Shown here one piece after another: positions 16,177 through 24,840 of a stretch of DNA of 39,052 nt (the first letter of the stretch is position 1; each line of letters begins with the position of its first letter). The position numbers and the translations under genes were made by a program. The notes below the pieces were generated by a model. That model did not search any database and was not told where the DNA came from. It saw nothing but the letters and a program-made list of their open reading frames with translations. Origin of the DNA: an uncultured Flavobacteriaceae bacterium (lineage in GTDB: Bacteria > Bacteroidota > Bacteroidia > Flavobacteriales > Flavobacteriaceae); NCBI GenBank assembly GCA_937937185.1, contig CALDCO010000105.1, positions 1 to 39,052 on the forward strand. The letters are read 5' to 3'.

Positions 16177-17946
16177 TTATACAATCTCCATTTTTTTAAG
16201 TAAAAAACTCGCATTCATGTTTTTACAAACCCCTTTTTTAAAACGATAATCAAAAAACAATTCGTCGTTTATTATTTGGGCATCAAAATAATAATTTTTA
16301 ACGGGGTCTAACTGGTTTTCTATTTCACAAAGACTTAAATCGTGTGTGGCAATAATCCCTGTAGTGTTTCCTGCAACTAGTTTTTCAACAAATTTTCTCG
16401 ATCCTATAGCTTTGTCTTTACTATTTGTTCCTTTTAGTATTTCATCTAAAATAATAAAATAAGAATCGGTTTCAATGGTCTCTACAATATACTTTAATCG
16501 CATTAATTCAGAAAAGAAATAAGAACTATCATCAGTTAAAGAGTCACTAGTTCTCATACTTGTAATTAATTTTACTGGAACATATTTACTGGATGTAGCA
16601 CAAACGGGTAATCCCATATTTGCCATGACTATGTGGAGAGAAACGGTTCTTAAAAAAGTACTTTTTCCAGCCATATTAGCGCCAGTAATTATAAAAAAAT
16701 GCTGGTTTTCTATACTAAAATCATTATCTATTCGCTTTTCTTTATTAAGAAGCGGATGGCCTAATTGCATCACCTGCGTTTTCTCTCCAGCTTTCAGAAT
16801 GTCTGGAAAAACATAATTAGGATGGTTAAAAACATAATTACCTAAGCTATTATAACTATCAAAAAAAGCAGCAACGTTAAACCAATTATCAACAGTATCG
16901 CCATATTTTTCTATCCATTTTTCAATAGAGTAACTGTGTTTTAAATCGGTTAAAAAATAACCGTTTCCAAAGAGGGCCGAAATAATATTATTCCGATTAT
17001 CTAGCGCATCCATTGCTCTTGAAAGCTGCTTTAAAACAACTGAGGCTTTTTCATTTTTTAGTTGAATCGTTTTTTGTTTTTGTTGAAGTAATTCTGAATT
17101 AAATGTTTCATTCTCTATGGCATTTAACAACAAGGCATATTGCCTAAACGTGTCTCTTATCTTATCTGTAGCCGTTGATAATGTATTCGTTTTTTTTACA
17201 TAACGTCCTGTTAAAAACAAGCCCACAAGCAACCAATAACCAACCAATGAAGAAGGAATGAGCTTAAAAATTACTAAACCTATTAGAGTTATAGAACAAA
17301 TAGAAACGATTATGGGTAGCCATTTCATCGATTTTGGAAGAAATGGTTTATAATTTTTCAACCATTTAGTCACTTCTTCAGTCGTTGTTTCTACTTTTAT
17401 TAAACTTCCTGTGGCTTGGAAATGTTGTCGCCATTCAGGTTTAGAGGCCAATTCTTTAATTGCCTTTTGGCGCTCAATAATACCTGTTATTTGATTCGCT
17501 TTTAACGCATTTGCTAAATAAAGCGCACTGTCTTTTAGCTGTGTTCTATCTATAAACTGAAAAAAAGAGCCGCGACCAAATAAATCAATATCTAAACAAT
17601 ATTGGTGCTTGGCGTCTTGAAATTCTAGGCCTTCAGATTTATTAAAGAAATCTCCCGCACTTATCTTTAGTTCTTCTTCGTTAATTGCGACTAGTGCTTT
17701 ATTAATAAGGTGTTCCTTTTTTAAGGAGCTATACTTAATTAATAAAAAAACAAATAAAACCATTCCTAAAGCCCCAATTAATAATGCCACTTGCCAATTA
17801 TAAAAAGTAAAGTAAATGCCAATAGCCGTAATTATAAAGGTTAGTATACGCAAAATGCTAAAGGTGGTTAGCTTCTTATATATAACAGAAACGGAAGCCT
17901 TGTATTGGTTTAATTTAGACTTATAATATACAATTGGGTTGGTCAT
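16177..17946 (-). CDS. Membrane-anchored MutS-like ATPase
   Basis: 589 residues. The C-terminal half holds the MutS-type ABC ATPase: Walker A TGANMAGKST (421-430), the signature-like SSYFFSEL (474-481) and Walker B FIILDE (497-502). A helical lever region like MutS domain III comes before it. The mismatch-binding N-terminal domain is absent. Instead, two hydrophobic zones at about 31-71 and 209-248 each span the membrane, so the protein should sit in the inner membrane. Bacteroidota carry such proteins, usually annotated only as MutS-related. A role in mismatch repair is doubtful; function is unknown. It is separated from the upstream M28 gene by an inverted-repeat element. Confidence 0.85.
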   Translation of the reverse strand: MTNPIVYYKSKLNQYKASVSVIYKKLTTFSILRILTFIITAIGIYFTFYNWQVALLIGALGMVLFVFLLIKYSSLKKEHLINKALVAINEEELKISAGDFFNKSEGLEFQDAKHQYCLDIDLFGRGSFFQFIDRTQLKDSALYLANALKANQITGIIERQKAIKELASKPEWRQHFQATGSLIKVETTTEEVTKWLKNYKPFLPKSMKWLPIIVSICSITLIGLVIFKLIPSSLVGYWLLVGLFLTGRYVKKTNTLSTATDKIRDTFRQYALLLNAIENETFNSELLQQKQKTIQLKNEKASVVLKQLSRAMDALDNRNNIISALFGNGYFLTDLKHSYSIEKWIEKYGDTVDNWFNVAAFFDSYNSLGNYVFNHPNYVFPDILKAGEKTQVMQLGHPLLNKEKRIDNDFSIENQHFFIITGANMAGKSTFLRTVSLHIVMANMGLPVCATSSKYVPVKLITSMRTSDSLTDDSSYFFSELMRLKYIVETIETDSYFIILDEILKGTNSKDKAIGSRKFVEKLVAGNTTGIIATHDLSLCEIENQLDPVKNYYFDAQIINDELFFDYRFKKGVCKNMNASFLLKKMEIV

Positions 17947-17961
17947 TTATTTTATATTATA

Positions 17962-18058
17962 GAAGTGGTTTAAACTTTTTTCAATTTGCTAAAAAAATGC
18001 TATGTCTGGTCACAAAAACACTATTTTTCACTTAAATCAAAAAAGTTTAAACCACTTC
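17962..18058. repeat. 97-base MITE-like element with perfect 20-base terminal inverted repeats
   Basis: Arm 17962-17981 reads GAAGTGGTTTAAACTTTTTT, and its exact reverse complement closes the element at 18039-18058. The 57-base interior has no ORF. The end of the M28 gene runs into the right arm: its stop TGA uses bases 18057-18059. The first 18 bases of the arm recur at 30465-30482. No target-site duplication is obvious. It may also act as a hairpin terminator for the M28 gene. Confidence 0.65.
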
Positions 18059-19001
18059 ATAGCATCATTTTATCTAATGTTCTAAAAATAGAAATAATAT
18101 TATAAACTGCGTTGTGGTAAAAAACAGGTTGAATGGCTTCAAAATCATCAGTAGGTTTGTGGTAGTCTTTATGGTCTTCAACTCCAAAATATAAAAATGG
18201 AATGCCTTTAGAATGGAAAGAAGCATGGTCTGAAGAATTGGTCCAATTACTGCCGCTTCCAGTTCCGTCGTGCTGTCCTGTAATAATTTGCAAACCTAGA
18301 TTTTTTTCGCGAATGGCTGGGTGTAATTGTTTATAATGGTTTGTGCCTACAACATATAACTCTGAGGCATCACTCCTTCCAATCATATCCATGTTAAGGT
18401 TTAATTTTATACTTGTTATAGGAATTATAGGATGGTCTACAAAAAAAATTGAGCCTTTCAATCCTAATTCTTCTGCATCAATAGCGGCCAAAATAACAGA
18501 ATGTTTAGGAGGGTGCTTTTTAAAATATTCAGCAAAAGCAATTAATGCACTTGTACCAGAAGCATTATCATCGGCACCATTGTAAATTTCGTCATTTTTT
18601 ATGCCTTCATGGTCATAATGTGCAGAGATAACGATATATTTTTCTGGAAATTTAGTCCCTTTTATAACGCTTAAAACGTTTTCGCCCTCATAACTGTTGT
18701 TTCTGCTTTCAAAACTAAATGGCTGTGTATAATTAGGGGTAAGCGGACTAACATTTAGAGCCATTAATTGATTTATAATAAATGTCTTAGCTTTTTTAGC
18801 GCCCTCTGTTCCTGTACGCCTGCCTTTGTATTCATTTGATGAAAGTATTTTTACGCGATTAAGCAACGCTTTGCCATTAAACCAGTTTTGATTAACCAAT
18901 TGTAAAGCGTCGTTAGAGCCTTTCTTTTTTTGGGCATTACAATTAAGCAATAAAACTAAAAACAGTACTACATAAAACTTAGATCGCCACAAATTCATCA
19001 T
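18057..19001 (-). CDS. M28 family zinc peptidase, probable lipoprotein
   Basis: 314 residues. The N-terminus MMNLWRSKFYVVLFLVLLLN is followed by Cys21, a plausible though imperfect lipobox (LLNC). The co-catalytic zinc site of the M28 family is visible: AHYDHEG (His), GADDNASG (bridging Asp), DAEELGLKGS (catalytic and ligand Glu), NMDMIGRSD (Asp) and EDHKDYHKPTDD (last His). It should be an extracytoplasmic aminopeptidase of the Lap/PA-free type. The stop codon falls inside the right arm of the inverted-repeat element at 17962-18058. That raises the possibility that an insertion trimmed or reset the C-terminus (KMML-stop). Confidence 0.9.
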   Translation of the reverse strand: MMNLWRSKFYVVLFLVLLLNCNAQKKKGSNDALQLVNQNWFNGKALLNRVKILSSNEYKGRRTGTEGAKKAKTFIINQLMALNVSPLTPNYTQPFSFESRNNSYEGENVLSVIKGTKFPEKYIVISAHYDHEGIKNDEIYNGADDNASGTSALIAFAEYFKKHPPKHSVILAAIDAEELGLKGSIFFVDHPIIPITSIKLNLNMDMIGRSDASELYVVGTNHYKQLHPAIREKNLGLQIITGQHDGTGSGSNWTNSSDHASFHSKGIPFLYFGVEDHKDYHKPTDDFEAIQPVFYHNAVYNIISIFRTLDKMML

Positions 19002-19070
19002 AATTGTAATTAAAAATTCTAAGCTTAGCTTGTATTGGTCTCCCCTTATTGAAATAAGAGATTGTTTTAA

Positions 19071-19817
19071 TTAGCCTTTCAAAGCGGCCGTTAAGAACTC
19101 CCGATTCATTCTTGCGATATTCTCTAAAGAGATTCCCTTAGGGCATTCAACTTCACAAGCCCCTGTATTTGTACAATTCCCGAAACCTTCTTCATCCATT
19201 TGATTGACCATGTTTAAAACACGATCTGTCGCTTCAACCTGTCCTTGAGGTAATAATGCAAATTGAGAAACTTTAGCCGATACAAACAACATTGCACTAG
19301 AGTTTTTACAACTTGCGACGCAGGCACCACAACCTATACATGTTGCTGCATCAAAAGCCTTATCCGCATCTGCTTTCTCAATAGGAATGGCATTAGCATC
19401 TTGAGTATTACCAGAGGTATTTACAGAAATGAAACCTCCCGCGTGTTGTATGCGATCAAAAGCGGTTCTATCAACTATTAAATCTTTAATTACAGGAAAT
19501 GCTTTAGCGCGCCATGGTTCTATAAATATGGTATCGCCATCTTTAAATTTACGCATGTGCAATTGGCAAGTGGTTACTAAACGATCTGGACCGTGGGCTT
19601 CTCCATTAATGTACAAAGAACAAGAACCACAGATGCCTTCGCGGCAATCATGATCGAAAGCCACAGGCTCATCTCCTTTTGTGATTAATTCGCTATTTAA
19701 AACGTCTAGCATTTCAAGAAAAGACATGTCTGGAGAAACGTTTCCAATTTGATAATCAACTATTTTTCCTTTGTCACTTGCGTCTTTTTGACGCCAAATT
19801 TTTAACGTTAAATTCAT
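19071..19817 (-). CDS. sdhB: Succinate dehydrogenase / fumarate reductase iron-sulfur subunit
   Basis: 248 residues. It carries all three centres: [2Fe-2S] with Cys58, Cys63, Cys66 and Cys84 (CREGICGSC and TTC); [4Fe-4S] with [11 protein letters not shown] (Cys160, 163, 166, 170) and Cys225-Pro; [3Fe-4S] with [11 protein letters not shown] (Cys215, 221, 225 region). It passes electrons from the flavoprotein to the membrane cytochrome b in complex II. It is the last gene of the sdhCA-x-B operon. Unusually, a small membrane-protein gene sits between it and sdhA. The sequence type matches the Bacteroidota quinol:fumarate/succinate family, so direction of catalysis cannot be told from sequence alone. 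Confidence 0.96.
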   Translation of the reverse strand: MNLTLKIWRQKDASDKGKIVDYQIGNVSPDMSFLEMLDVLNSELITKGDEPVAFDHDCREGICGSCSLYINGEAHGPDRLVTTCQLHMRKFKDGDTIFIEPWRAKAFPVIKDLIVDRTAFDRIQHAGGFISVNTSGNTQDANAIPIEKADADKAFDAATCIGCGACVASCKNSSAMLFVSAKVSQFALLPQGQVEATDRVLNMVNQMDEEGFGNCTNTGACEVECPKGISLENIARMNREFLTAALKG

Positions 19818-19916
19818 CCGTTCTTTTTTATTTTTTAACTCTCAGTAAACTTTATGGCTATGATATTTAATTTCTAAGCCACGCTTTGTAAACCTTTTTC
19901 ATGCCCTCTTTCTTTA

Positions 19917-20270
19917 TTAATCTAAAGTAGGCTTTCCTATTTGAGAAATCTCTAATCCCGATTTTTCAAAATCGAGATCCAACCCTCCTGTTTTCTTTAA
20001 AACAAAGTTTAGAAGTGCTGTGGTTATTAATGTTATAATAAATACAATAACAGCATAAAATATAGGCATAACAAATAACACAACTATTCCCCCTCCAAAA
20101 AGCGCCCCCAATGCCCCAAACGACTCTGCCCCAGTACCAGCACCGGCAAGAGACATTATTAACATGAAAGGTAACATTACTATAATCATCATTACAACGG
20201 TTAATACCGCCGCAATAATAGAATATTTTACTGGGTCTATTCGTTTTAGTTTTAATCGTAATGTACTCAT
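19917..20270 (-). CDS. Small two- to three-helix membrane protein, DUF3566-like, inside the sdh operon
   Basis: 117 residues. A basic N-terminus (LRLKLKRIDPVKYSIIAAVL) enters the first membrane helix (about 17-42). A glycine/alanine-rich loop (AGAGTGAESFGALGALFGGG) is followed by a second long hydrophobic zone (about 57-90) and a polar tail. The RIDP-x-K start and helix layout resemble DUF3566 membrane proteins of unknown function. It lies 26 bases after sdhA and 99 bases before sdhB on the same strand. It is therefore transcribed with complex II. Whether it helps assemble or anchor the complex is open. Confidence 0.7.
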   Translation of the reverse strand: MSTLRLKLKRIDPVKYSIIAAVLTVVMMIIVMLPFMLIMSLAGAGTGAESFGALGALFGGGIVVLFVMPIFYAVIVFIITLITTALLNFVLKKTGGLDLDFEKSGLEISQIGKPTLD

Positions 20271-20296
20271 ATTTTGGTTAATTTTAATGCCGCTCT

Positions 20297-22294
20297 TTAT
20301 TTGTAACTTCTTTCTTTAACTTCAATATTTTCGTAGGTTAATGCTTCCTTATGTAACACAGCATTTTTAGGTTCACCTTTATATTCCCATGCCGATACAA
20401 ATTGGAATTCTTTACGACGCATGGCTTCTCCCTCTGGGGTTTGGTATTCGTCTCTAAAATGTCCTCCGGCAGATTCTTCTCTTACTAAAGCATCTTTTGC
20501 AAATAATTCTCCCAGTTCTAAGAAATCGGCTACGCGTCCTGCTTTTGCTAATTCTTCATTAAACTCGTTAGCAGTCCCTGGAATACGCACCTCTTTCCAA
20601 AATTCTGCTCTTAAAGCAGAAATCTCTTCAATCGCCTGTTTTAATTCTTTTTCATTACGAGCCATGCCACATTTGTTCCACATGATTTTTCCTAAACGCT
20701 TATGAAAATAATCAACTGGTTTTGTTCCCTTATTATTAACTAAATGTTCAATTTCAGACTTTACCTTATTTTCTGCTGCTTCAAATTCCTTTGTTTGAGT
20801 AGAAATTGGCCCAGTTCTAATATCATGAGACAGGTAATCGCCTATGGTGTAGGGCAATACAAAATAACCATCTGCCAAACCTTGCATTAATGCTGAAGCT
20901 CCTAAACGGTTCGCACCATGGTCTGAAAAATTGGCTTCTCCAATGGCATATAAACCAGGAATAGTTGTTTGTAAATTATAATCTACCCAAATACCACCCA
21001 TAGTATAATGCACCGCTGGGTATATCATCATTGGGGTTTCGTAAGGGTTCTCATCGACAATTTTCTCGTACATTTGGAATAAATTTCCATACTTATTTTT
21101 TACCACTTCTTGCCCTAATTTTTTAACTAAAGCGGCATCGTTTTGATCTAAATGTTTTACTTGAGCCTGTTCTTTCCCATAACGCTCAATGGCAGAGGCA
21201 AAATCTAAATAAACAGCCTCCCCAGTGGCATTAACGCCAAAACCAGCATCGCATCGCTCTTTTGCTGCACGAGAGGCTACATCTCTTGGTACCAAATTAC
21301 CAAAAGCGGGATAACGACGCTCCAAATAATAGTCACGATCTTCTTCTTTTAAGGCTGTAGGTTTTAATGTTTTATTACGAATGGCATCGACGTCTTTTTT
21401 ATGTTTTGGCACCCAAATACGACCATCATTTCTTAACGACTCAGACATTAACGTTAATTTAGACTGATGATCGCCAGAAACAGGAATACAAGTGGGGTGT
21501 ATTTGCGTATAACAAGGATTCGCAAAATAAGCCCCTCGTTTGTGAGCTTTCCATGCCGCAGTAACATTGCTGCCCATAGCGTTTGTAGATAAGAAGAATA
21601 CATTGCCATAGCCTCCTGTACCTAAAACAACAGCATGAGCCGAATGCCTTTCTATTTCTCCAGTTACTAAATTGCGTGCGATAATGCCTCTTGCTTTTCC
21701 GTCTACAACAACAACATCTAGCATCTCATGACGGTTGTACATTTTTATTTTACCACGTCCTATTTGGCGATTCATAGCAGAATAAGCACCCAGTAATAAC
21801 TGTTGTCCAGTCTGCCCTTTGGCATAGAACGTACGCGATACCAAAACGCCTCCAAAAGAACGATTGTCTAATAAACCCCCATAATCACGAGCAAAAGGAA
21901 CACCTTGAGCTACACATTGATCGATAATATTGGCAGAAACTTCAGCCAAACGGTAAACATTAGCTTCACGCGAGCGATAATCGCCTCCCTTTACAGTGTC
22001 GTAAAATAATCGGTAAGTAGAATCGCCATCCCCTTGATAGTTTTTAGCGGCATTAATTCCACCTTGAGCAGCTATAGAGTGCGCGCGCCTTGGAGAATCC
22101 TGAAAACAAAAGGCTTTAACATTATAACCTAACTCTGCTAGAGTTGCAGCAGCAGAGCCGCCAGCTAAACCTGTACCCACTATAATGACATCAATAAGAC
22201 GTTTATTTGCAGGATTTACAAGGTTTATTTTATTTTTATGATTAGTCCATTTGTCTTTTAGTGGACCTTGAGGTGTTTTTGAATCTAAAGCCAT
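20297..22294 (-). CDS. sdhA: Succinate dehydrogenase / fumarate reductase flavoprotein subunit
   Basis: 665 residues, the long form usual in Bacteroidota. It has an FAD-binding start [19 protein letters not shown], then [20 protein letters not shown], where the His is the covalent FAD site. The active-site region includes [30 protein letters not shown] and [12 protein letters not shown]. The FAD-closing end [19 protein letters not shown] is intact. It oxidises succinate (or reduces fumarate) in the cytoplasm as part of complex II. It starts 12 bases after the sdhC stop, so it is in one operon with sdhC. Confidence 0.97.
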   Translation of the reverse strand: MALDSKTPQGPLKDKWTNHKNKINLVNPANKRLIDVIIVGTGLAGGSAAATLAELGYNVKAFCFQDSPRRAHSIAAQGGINAAKNYQGDGDSTYRLFYDTVKGGDYRSREANVYRLAEVSANIIDQCVAQGVPFARDYGGLLDNRSFGGVLVSRTFYAKGQTGQQLLLGAYSAMNRQIGRGKIKMYNRHEMLDVVVVDGKARGIIARNLVTGEIERHSAHAVVLGTGGYGNVFFLSTNAMGSNVTAAWKAHKRGAYFANPCYTQIHPTCIPVSGDHQSKLTLMSESLRNDGRIWVPKHKKDVDAIRNKTLKPTALKEEDRDYYLERRYPAFGNLVPRDVASRAAKERCDAGFGVNATGEAVYLDFASAIERYGKEQAQVKHLDQNDAALVKKLGQEVVKNKYGNLFQMYEKIVDENPYETPMMIYPAVHYTMGGIWVDYNLQTTIPGLYAIGEANFSDHGANRLGASALMQGLADGYFVLPYTIGDYLSHDIRTGPISTQTKEFEAAENKVKSEIEHLVNNKGTKPVDYFHKRLGKIMWNKCGMARNEKELKQAIEEISALRAEFWKEVRIPGTANEFNEELAKAGRVADFLELGELFAKDALVREESAGGHFRDEYQTPEGEAMRRKEFQFVSAWEYKGEPKNAVLHKEALTYENIEVKERSYK

Positions 22295-22306
22295 GCAGGA
22301 ACTATT

Positions 22307-22981
22307 TTAGTGGTTAAAGTGATGAAATAAAGCAATAAAAATAAAGCCTAGTGGAACTCCAATAGCATAAATCTTACTAAATCCTTTTAAGCCTTCTGTA
22401 TATTTATTATTCGCCCCAACCGATTGAAATGCCGAGTTAAAACCATGTAGTAAATGCAAGGCCAAAAGCACAAATGCTACGACGTAAGCACCGACTCTTA
22501 AAGGGTTTACAAATTTATGCGTTAATTCCTCATAATATCTGTAGCCGCCGTTAGCTAATAGCCCTGTCATGTCTCCATCTATATATTTAACAGTTAATTC
22601 GGGGATCCAGAAGTCGATAAAATGTAATACGATAAAGGCTAAAATAACAAGCCCACTCCATATCATATTTCTACTCATCCAAGTGGAATTTGCACTCCCG
22701 TTATTTTTTGCATAACTCACTTGCCTTGCTTTATTGTTTTTTATTTCTAATACAAATCCCATTACAAAATGAAAAATAACTCCAAAAATTAATACAGGCT
22801 GTAATACATATTGAACCGCCCAAAACGTGCCCATAAAATGAGAGGCTTCATTAAAAGCATCGGGACTGAATACAGAGAGGATATTAATGGCAAAATGCTG
22901 AAGTAAAAAAAACATTAGGAAGAGTGCAGAAAGCGCCATAGCAAATTTTCTTCCGATAGACGAATTTAAAATTCCGCTCAT
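22307..22981 (-). CDS. sdhC: Succinate dehydrogenase cytochrome b subunit (single long anchor)
   Basis: 224 residues with five predicted membrane helices, matching the type of complex II that has one di-haem cytochrome b and no separate SdhD. Candidate haem ligands include His29 (LLQHFAINIL), His65 region (FHFVMGF), His117/120 (LHFIDFW) and His164/165 (LHLLHGFN). The family signature SSIGRKFAMALSALFLMFFL starts the protein. It is the first gene of the operon and has a good promoter 48-78 bases upstream. It anchors SdhA/B and exchanges electrons with menaquinone. Confidence 0.94.
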   Translation of the reverse strand: MSGILNSSIGRKFAMALSALFLMFFLLQHFAINILSVFSPDAFNEASHFMGTFWAVQYVLQPVLIFGVIFHFVMGFVLEIKNNKARQVSYAKNNGSANSTWMSRNMIWSGLVILAFIVLHFIDFWIPELTVKYIDGDMTGLLANGGYRYYEELTHKFVNPLRVGAYVVAFVLLALHLLHGFNSAFQSVGANNKYTEGLKGFSKIYAIGVPLGFIFIALFHHFNH

Positions 22982-23028
22982 TATCTTTTGTTATTTATTT
23001 GTTAGAAACTTATAAGAAATTGTTATTA

Positions 23029-23059
23029 CAAAGATAACGCTCGTTAACTGGTCTTACAA
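23029..23059 (-). promoter_or_regulatory. Promoter of the sdhC-A-x-B operon (TTG-N20-TATCTTTG)
   Basis: Read on the - strand: TTG (23057-23059), 20 bases, then TATCTTTG (23036-23029). Both halves and the spacing fit the Bacteroidota housekeeping promoter. The leader would be about 40 bases. The rest of the 303-base gap (22982-23284) up to the next gene is AT-rich. It shows only a weak TACTTTCG (about 23244-23251) as a possible -7 for the + strand gene. Confidence 0.7.
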
Positions 23060-23284
23060 GTTTTGATTACGGTTTTTCAATTTTTATGGCAATAAAATTG
23101 TCCGTCATTTTAAATGCATATTTATTCATTTAGACACCTTTTATTTCAGTAAAAATAGGATTTACTTATTCTTTTTTTTATTATTATAATGGCGAAAATC
23201 ACTCATAAAATTCTCTCATATCGGTTAGTTTTTTGTGCGATTGCTACTTTCGTTTAAATTAATTAATAAACACCTATTAATAAA

Positions 23285-24757
23285 ATGAAATCAAAATTAC
23301 TTTTAATGCTATTGCTATTGCCAGTATTTTGGGCAGGTAGCCAAACGCAAGTTGGAGAGACTATAACTGATACAAGCCAATCTTTTACTGATCGCTTTGG
23401 CACAAGTGTAAGTATGTCCTGCGATGGCAATATTGTTGCTGCTGGAGCAATATTTGCTAGCTCGGGGAATAACGATAGTGCTGGAGCTGTTCGTGTCTAT
23501 GAAAATAACAATGTATGGTCGCAAATAGGGACAGATATAAATGGTGAAAACAGATTTGACGAATTAGGTCAAACAATTAGTTTATCATGTAATGGAGACA
23601 TTGTCGCTGTTGGGGCTCCAAACTATGGACGAGGTGCTGGTAAGGTTCGAGTGTTTCAAAATATTGGTGGTTCTTGGTCTCAAATAGGGGAATCTATAGT
23701 AGGCATTTCGGATGCTGAAGACTCCCATTTTTTGGGAACTGGTCTAAGTTTATCTTGTGACGGAACTATTCTCGCAATAGGCGCGTCGAGTAGTGATTTT
23801 GTAGGCGAAGAATCTGGGCATGTAGATGTTTACCAAAATGTTAATAATTCGTGGGAACTAGTAGGAGAAAGAATACTAGGACTGGGTGTAAACAATGGTT
23901 TTGGATTTTCAGTTAGTTTATCGTGTGATGGCACTATACTTGCTGTATCTGCTCCAGGTAATAGTGACAAAGGCAGAGAAATTGGAAACGTTACAATATA
24001 TGAGAATATTGGAAATGTTTGGACACAAATGGGAGAAGCAATATTTGGAGAAAATATGGACGATGCTTCAGGGGTGGATATTGATTTATCTTGTGATGGA
24101 AAAAGAATTGCTATTACTTCTATCTCAAATAGTGATACTACCGCTTTTGGAGGTCATGCAAGATTATTCGAATACAGTTCTGGAGATTGGGTTCAGGTAG
24201 GAGATGATATCGATGGAACGACATCTTTTGGACGTTTTGGTGATTCTGTGAGTTTAAGTTGTGATGGTTCTATAGTGGCTATTGGTGCTTCTGAAAGTAA
24301 TGACCGATTAGGCAGTGCACAAGTTTTTAAGGACATAAATAATGTATGGACTCAGATAGGAACAGATATTGTTGGCACACAGGCTGAAGGTAGTTTAGGA
24401 TTGGATGTGAGTTTATCATCAAGTGGGGATCTATTGGCGGTAGGTGTTCCTACATTTCTGAACATTCCTGGTAGTGTAAAAATTTATGACTTATCGGCAG
24501 TGCTATCTACCGGTAATCCTAATTCAAATACGATTCAATCTATAGTGTATCCTAATCCTGCCGCTAACCATATTCGTGTCGCTCTTGATAAGAATAACCA
24601 ACTGCATAAAATTGATGTATTTGATATTACGGGAAAAAAAGTTTTAGAATCTAATAATGAACTGTGGTTAGATATTTCCACATTATCTTCAGGAACTTAC
24701 TTCGTTAATTTATCGACAAATAATGGCATCTTTAGACAGAAAATAGTAGTAAAATAA
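23285..24757 (+). CDS. Secreted seven-repeat beta-propeller-like protein with type IX secretion sorting tail
   Basis: 490 residues with a signal peptide (to about GSQTQ). Seven repeats of about 50-58 residues run from residue 38 to about 400. Each begins near FG-x-SVSLSCDG-x-I-A-x-GA and holds G-x-V-x-VY-x-N-x-W-x-QIG-x-I-G. The pattern resembles FG-GAP/integrin-alpha propellers, and seven units fit one closed propeller. The Cys in each SLSCDG may be structural. The last 75 residues are the Por/T9SS type A tail: VYPNPAANH, KIDVFDITGKKVLES, LSSGTYFVNLSTN and a basic end. It should be exported across the outer membrane and attached to the surface. Ligand unknown; adhesion is a guess. Confidence 0.87.
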   Translation: MKSKLLLMLLLLPVFWAGSQTQVGETITDTSQSFTDRFGTSVSMSCDGNIVAAGAIFASSGNNDSAGAVRVYENNNVWSQIGTDINGENRFDELGQTISLSCNGDIVAVGAPNYGRGAGKVRVFQNIGGSWSQIGESIVGISDAEDSHFLGTGLSLSCDGTILAIGASSSDFVGEESGHVDVYQNVNNSWELVGERILGLGVNNGFGFSVSLSCDGTILAVSAPGNSDKGREIGNVTIYENIGNVWTQMGEAIFGENMDDASGVDIDLSCDGKRIAITSISNSDTTAFGGHARLFEYSSGDWVQVGDDIDGTTSFGRFGDSVSLSCDGSIVAIGASESNDRLGSAQVFKDINNVWTQIGTDIVGTQAEGSLGLDVSLSSSGDLLAVGVPTFLNIPGSVKIYDLSAVLSTGNPNSNTIQSIVYPNPAANHIRVALDKNNQLHKIDVFDITGKKVLESNNELWLDISTLSSGTYFVNLSTNNGIFRQKIVVK

Positions 24758-24840
24758 ATCGTTTTAACTTATTAATACCACGTTAAAAAATTAAAATTTA
24801 CCTAGAAAAATAAAATTTGTAAATTCTTACAGGCATATTT

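Noticed and set aside
24758-24840. Terminator between the two convergent propeller genes
   Set aside because: Only a 7-base AATTTAC/GTAAATT pair was found, too weak to call.
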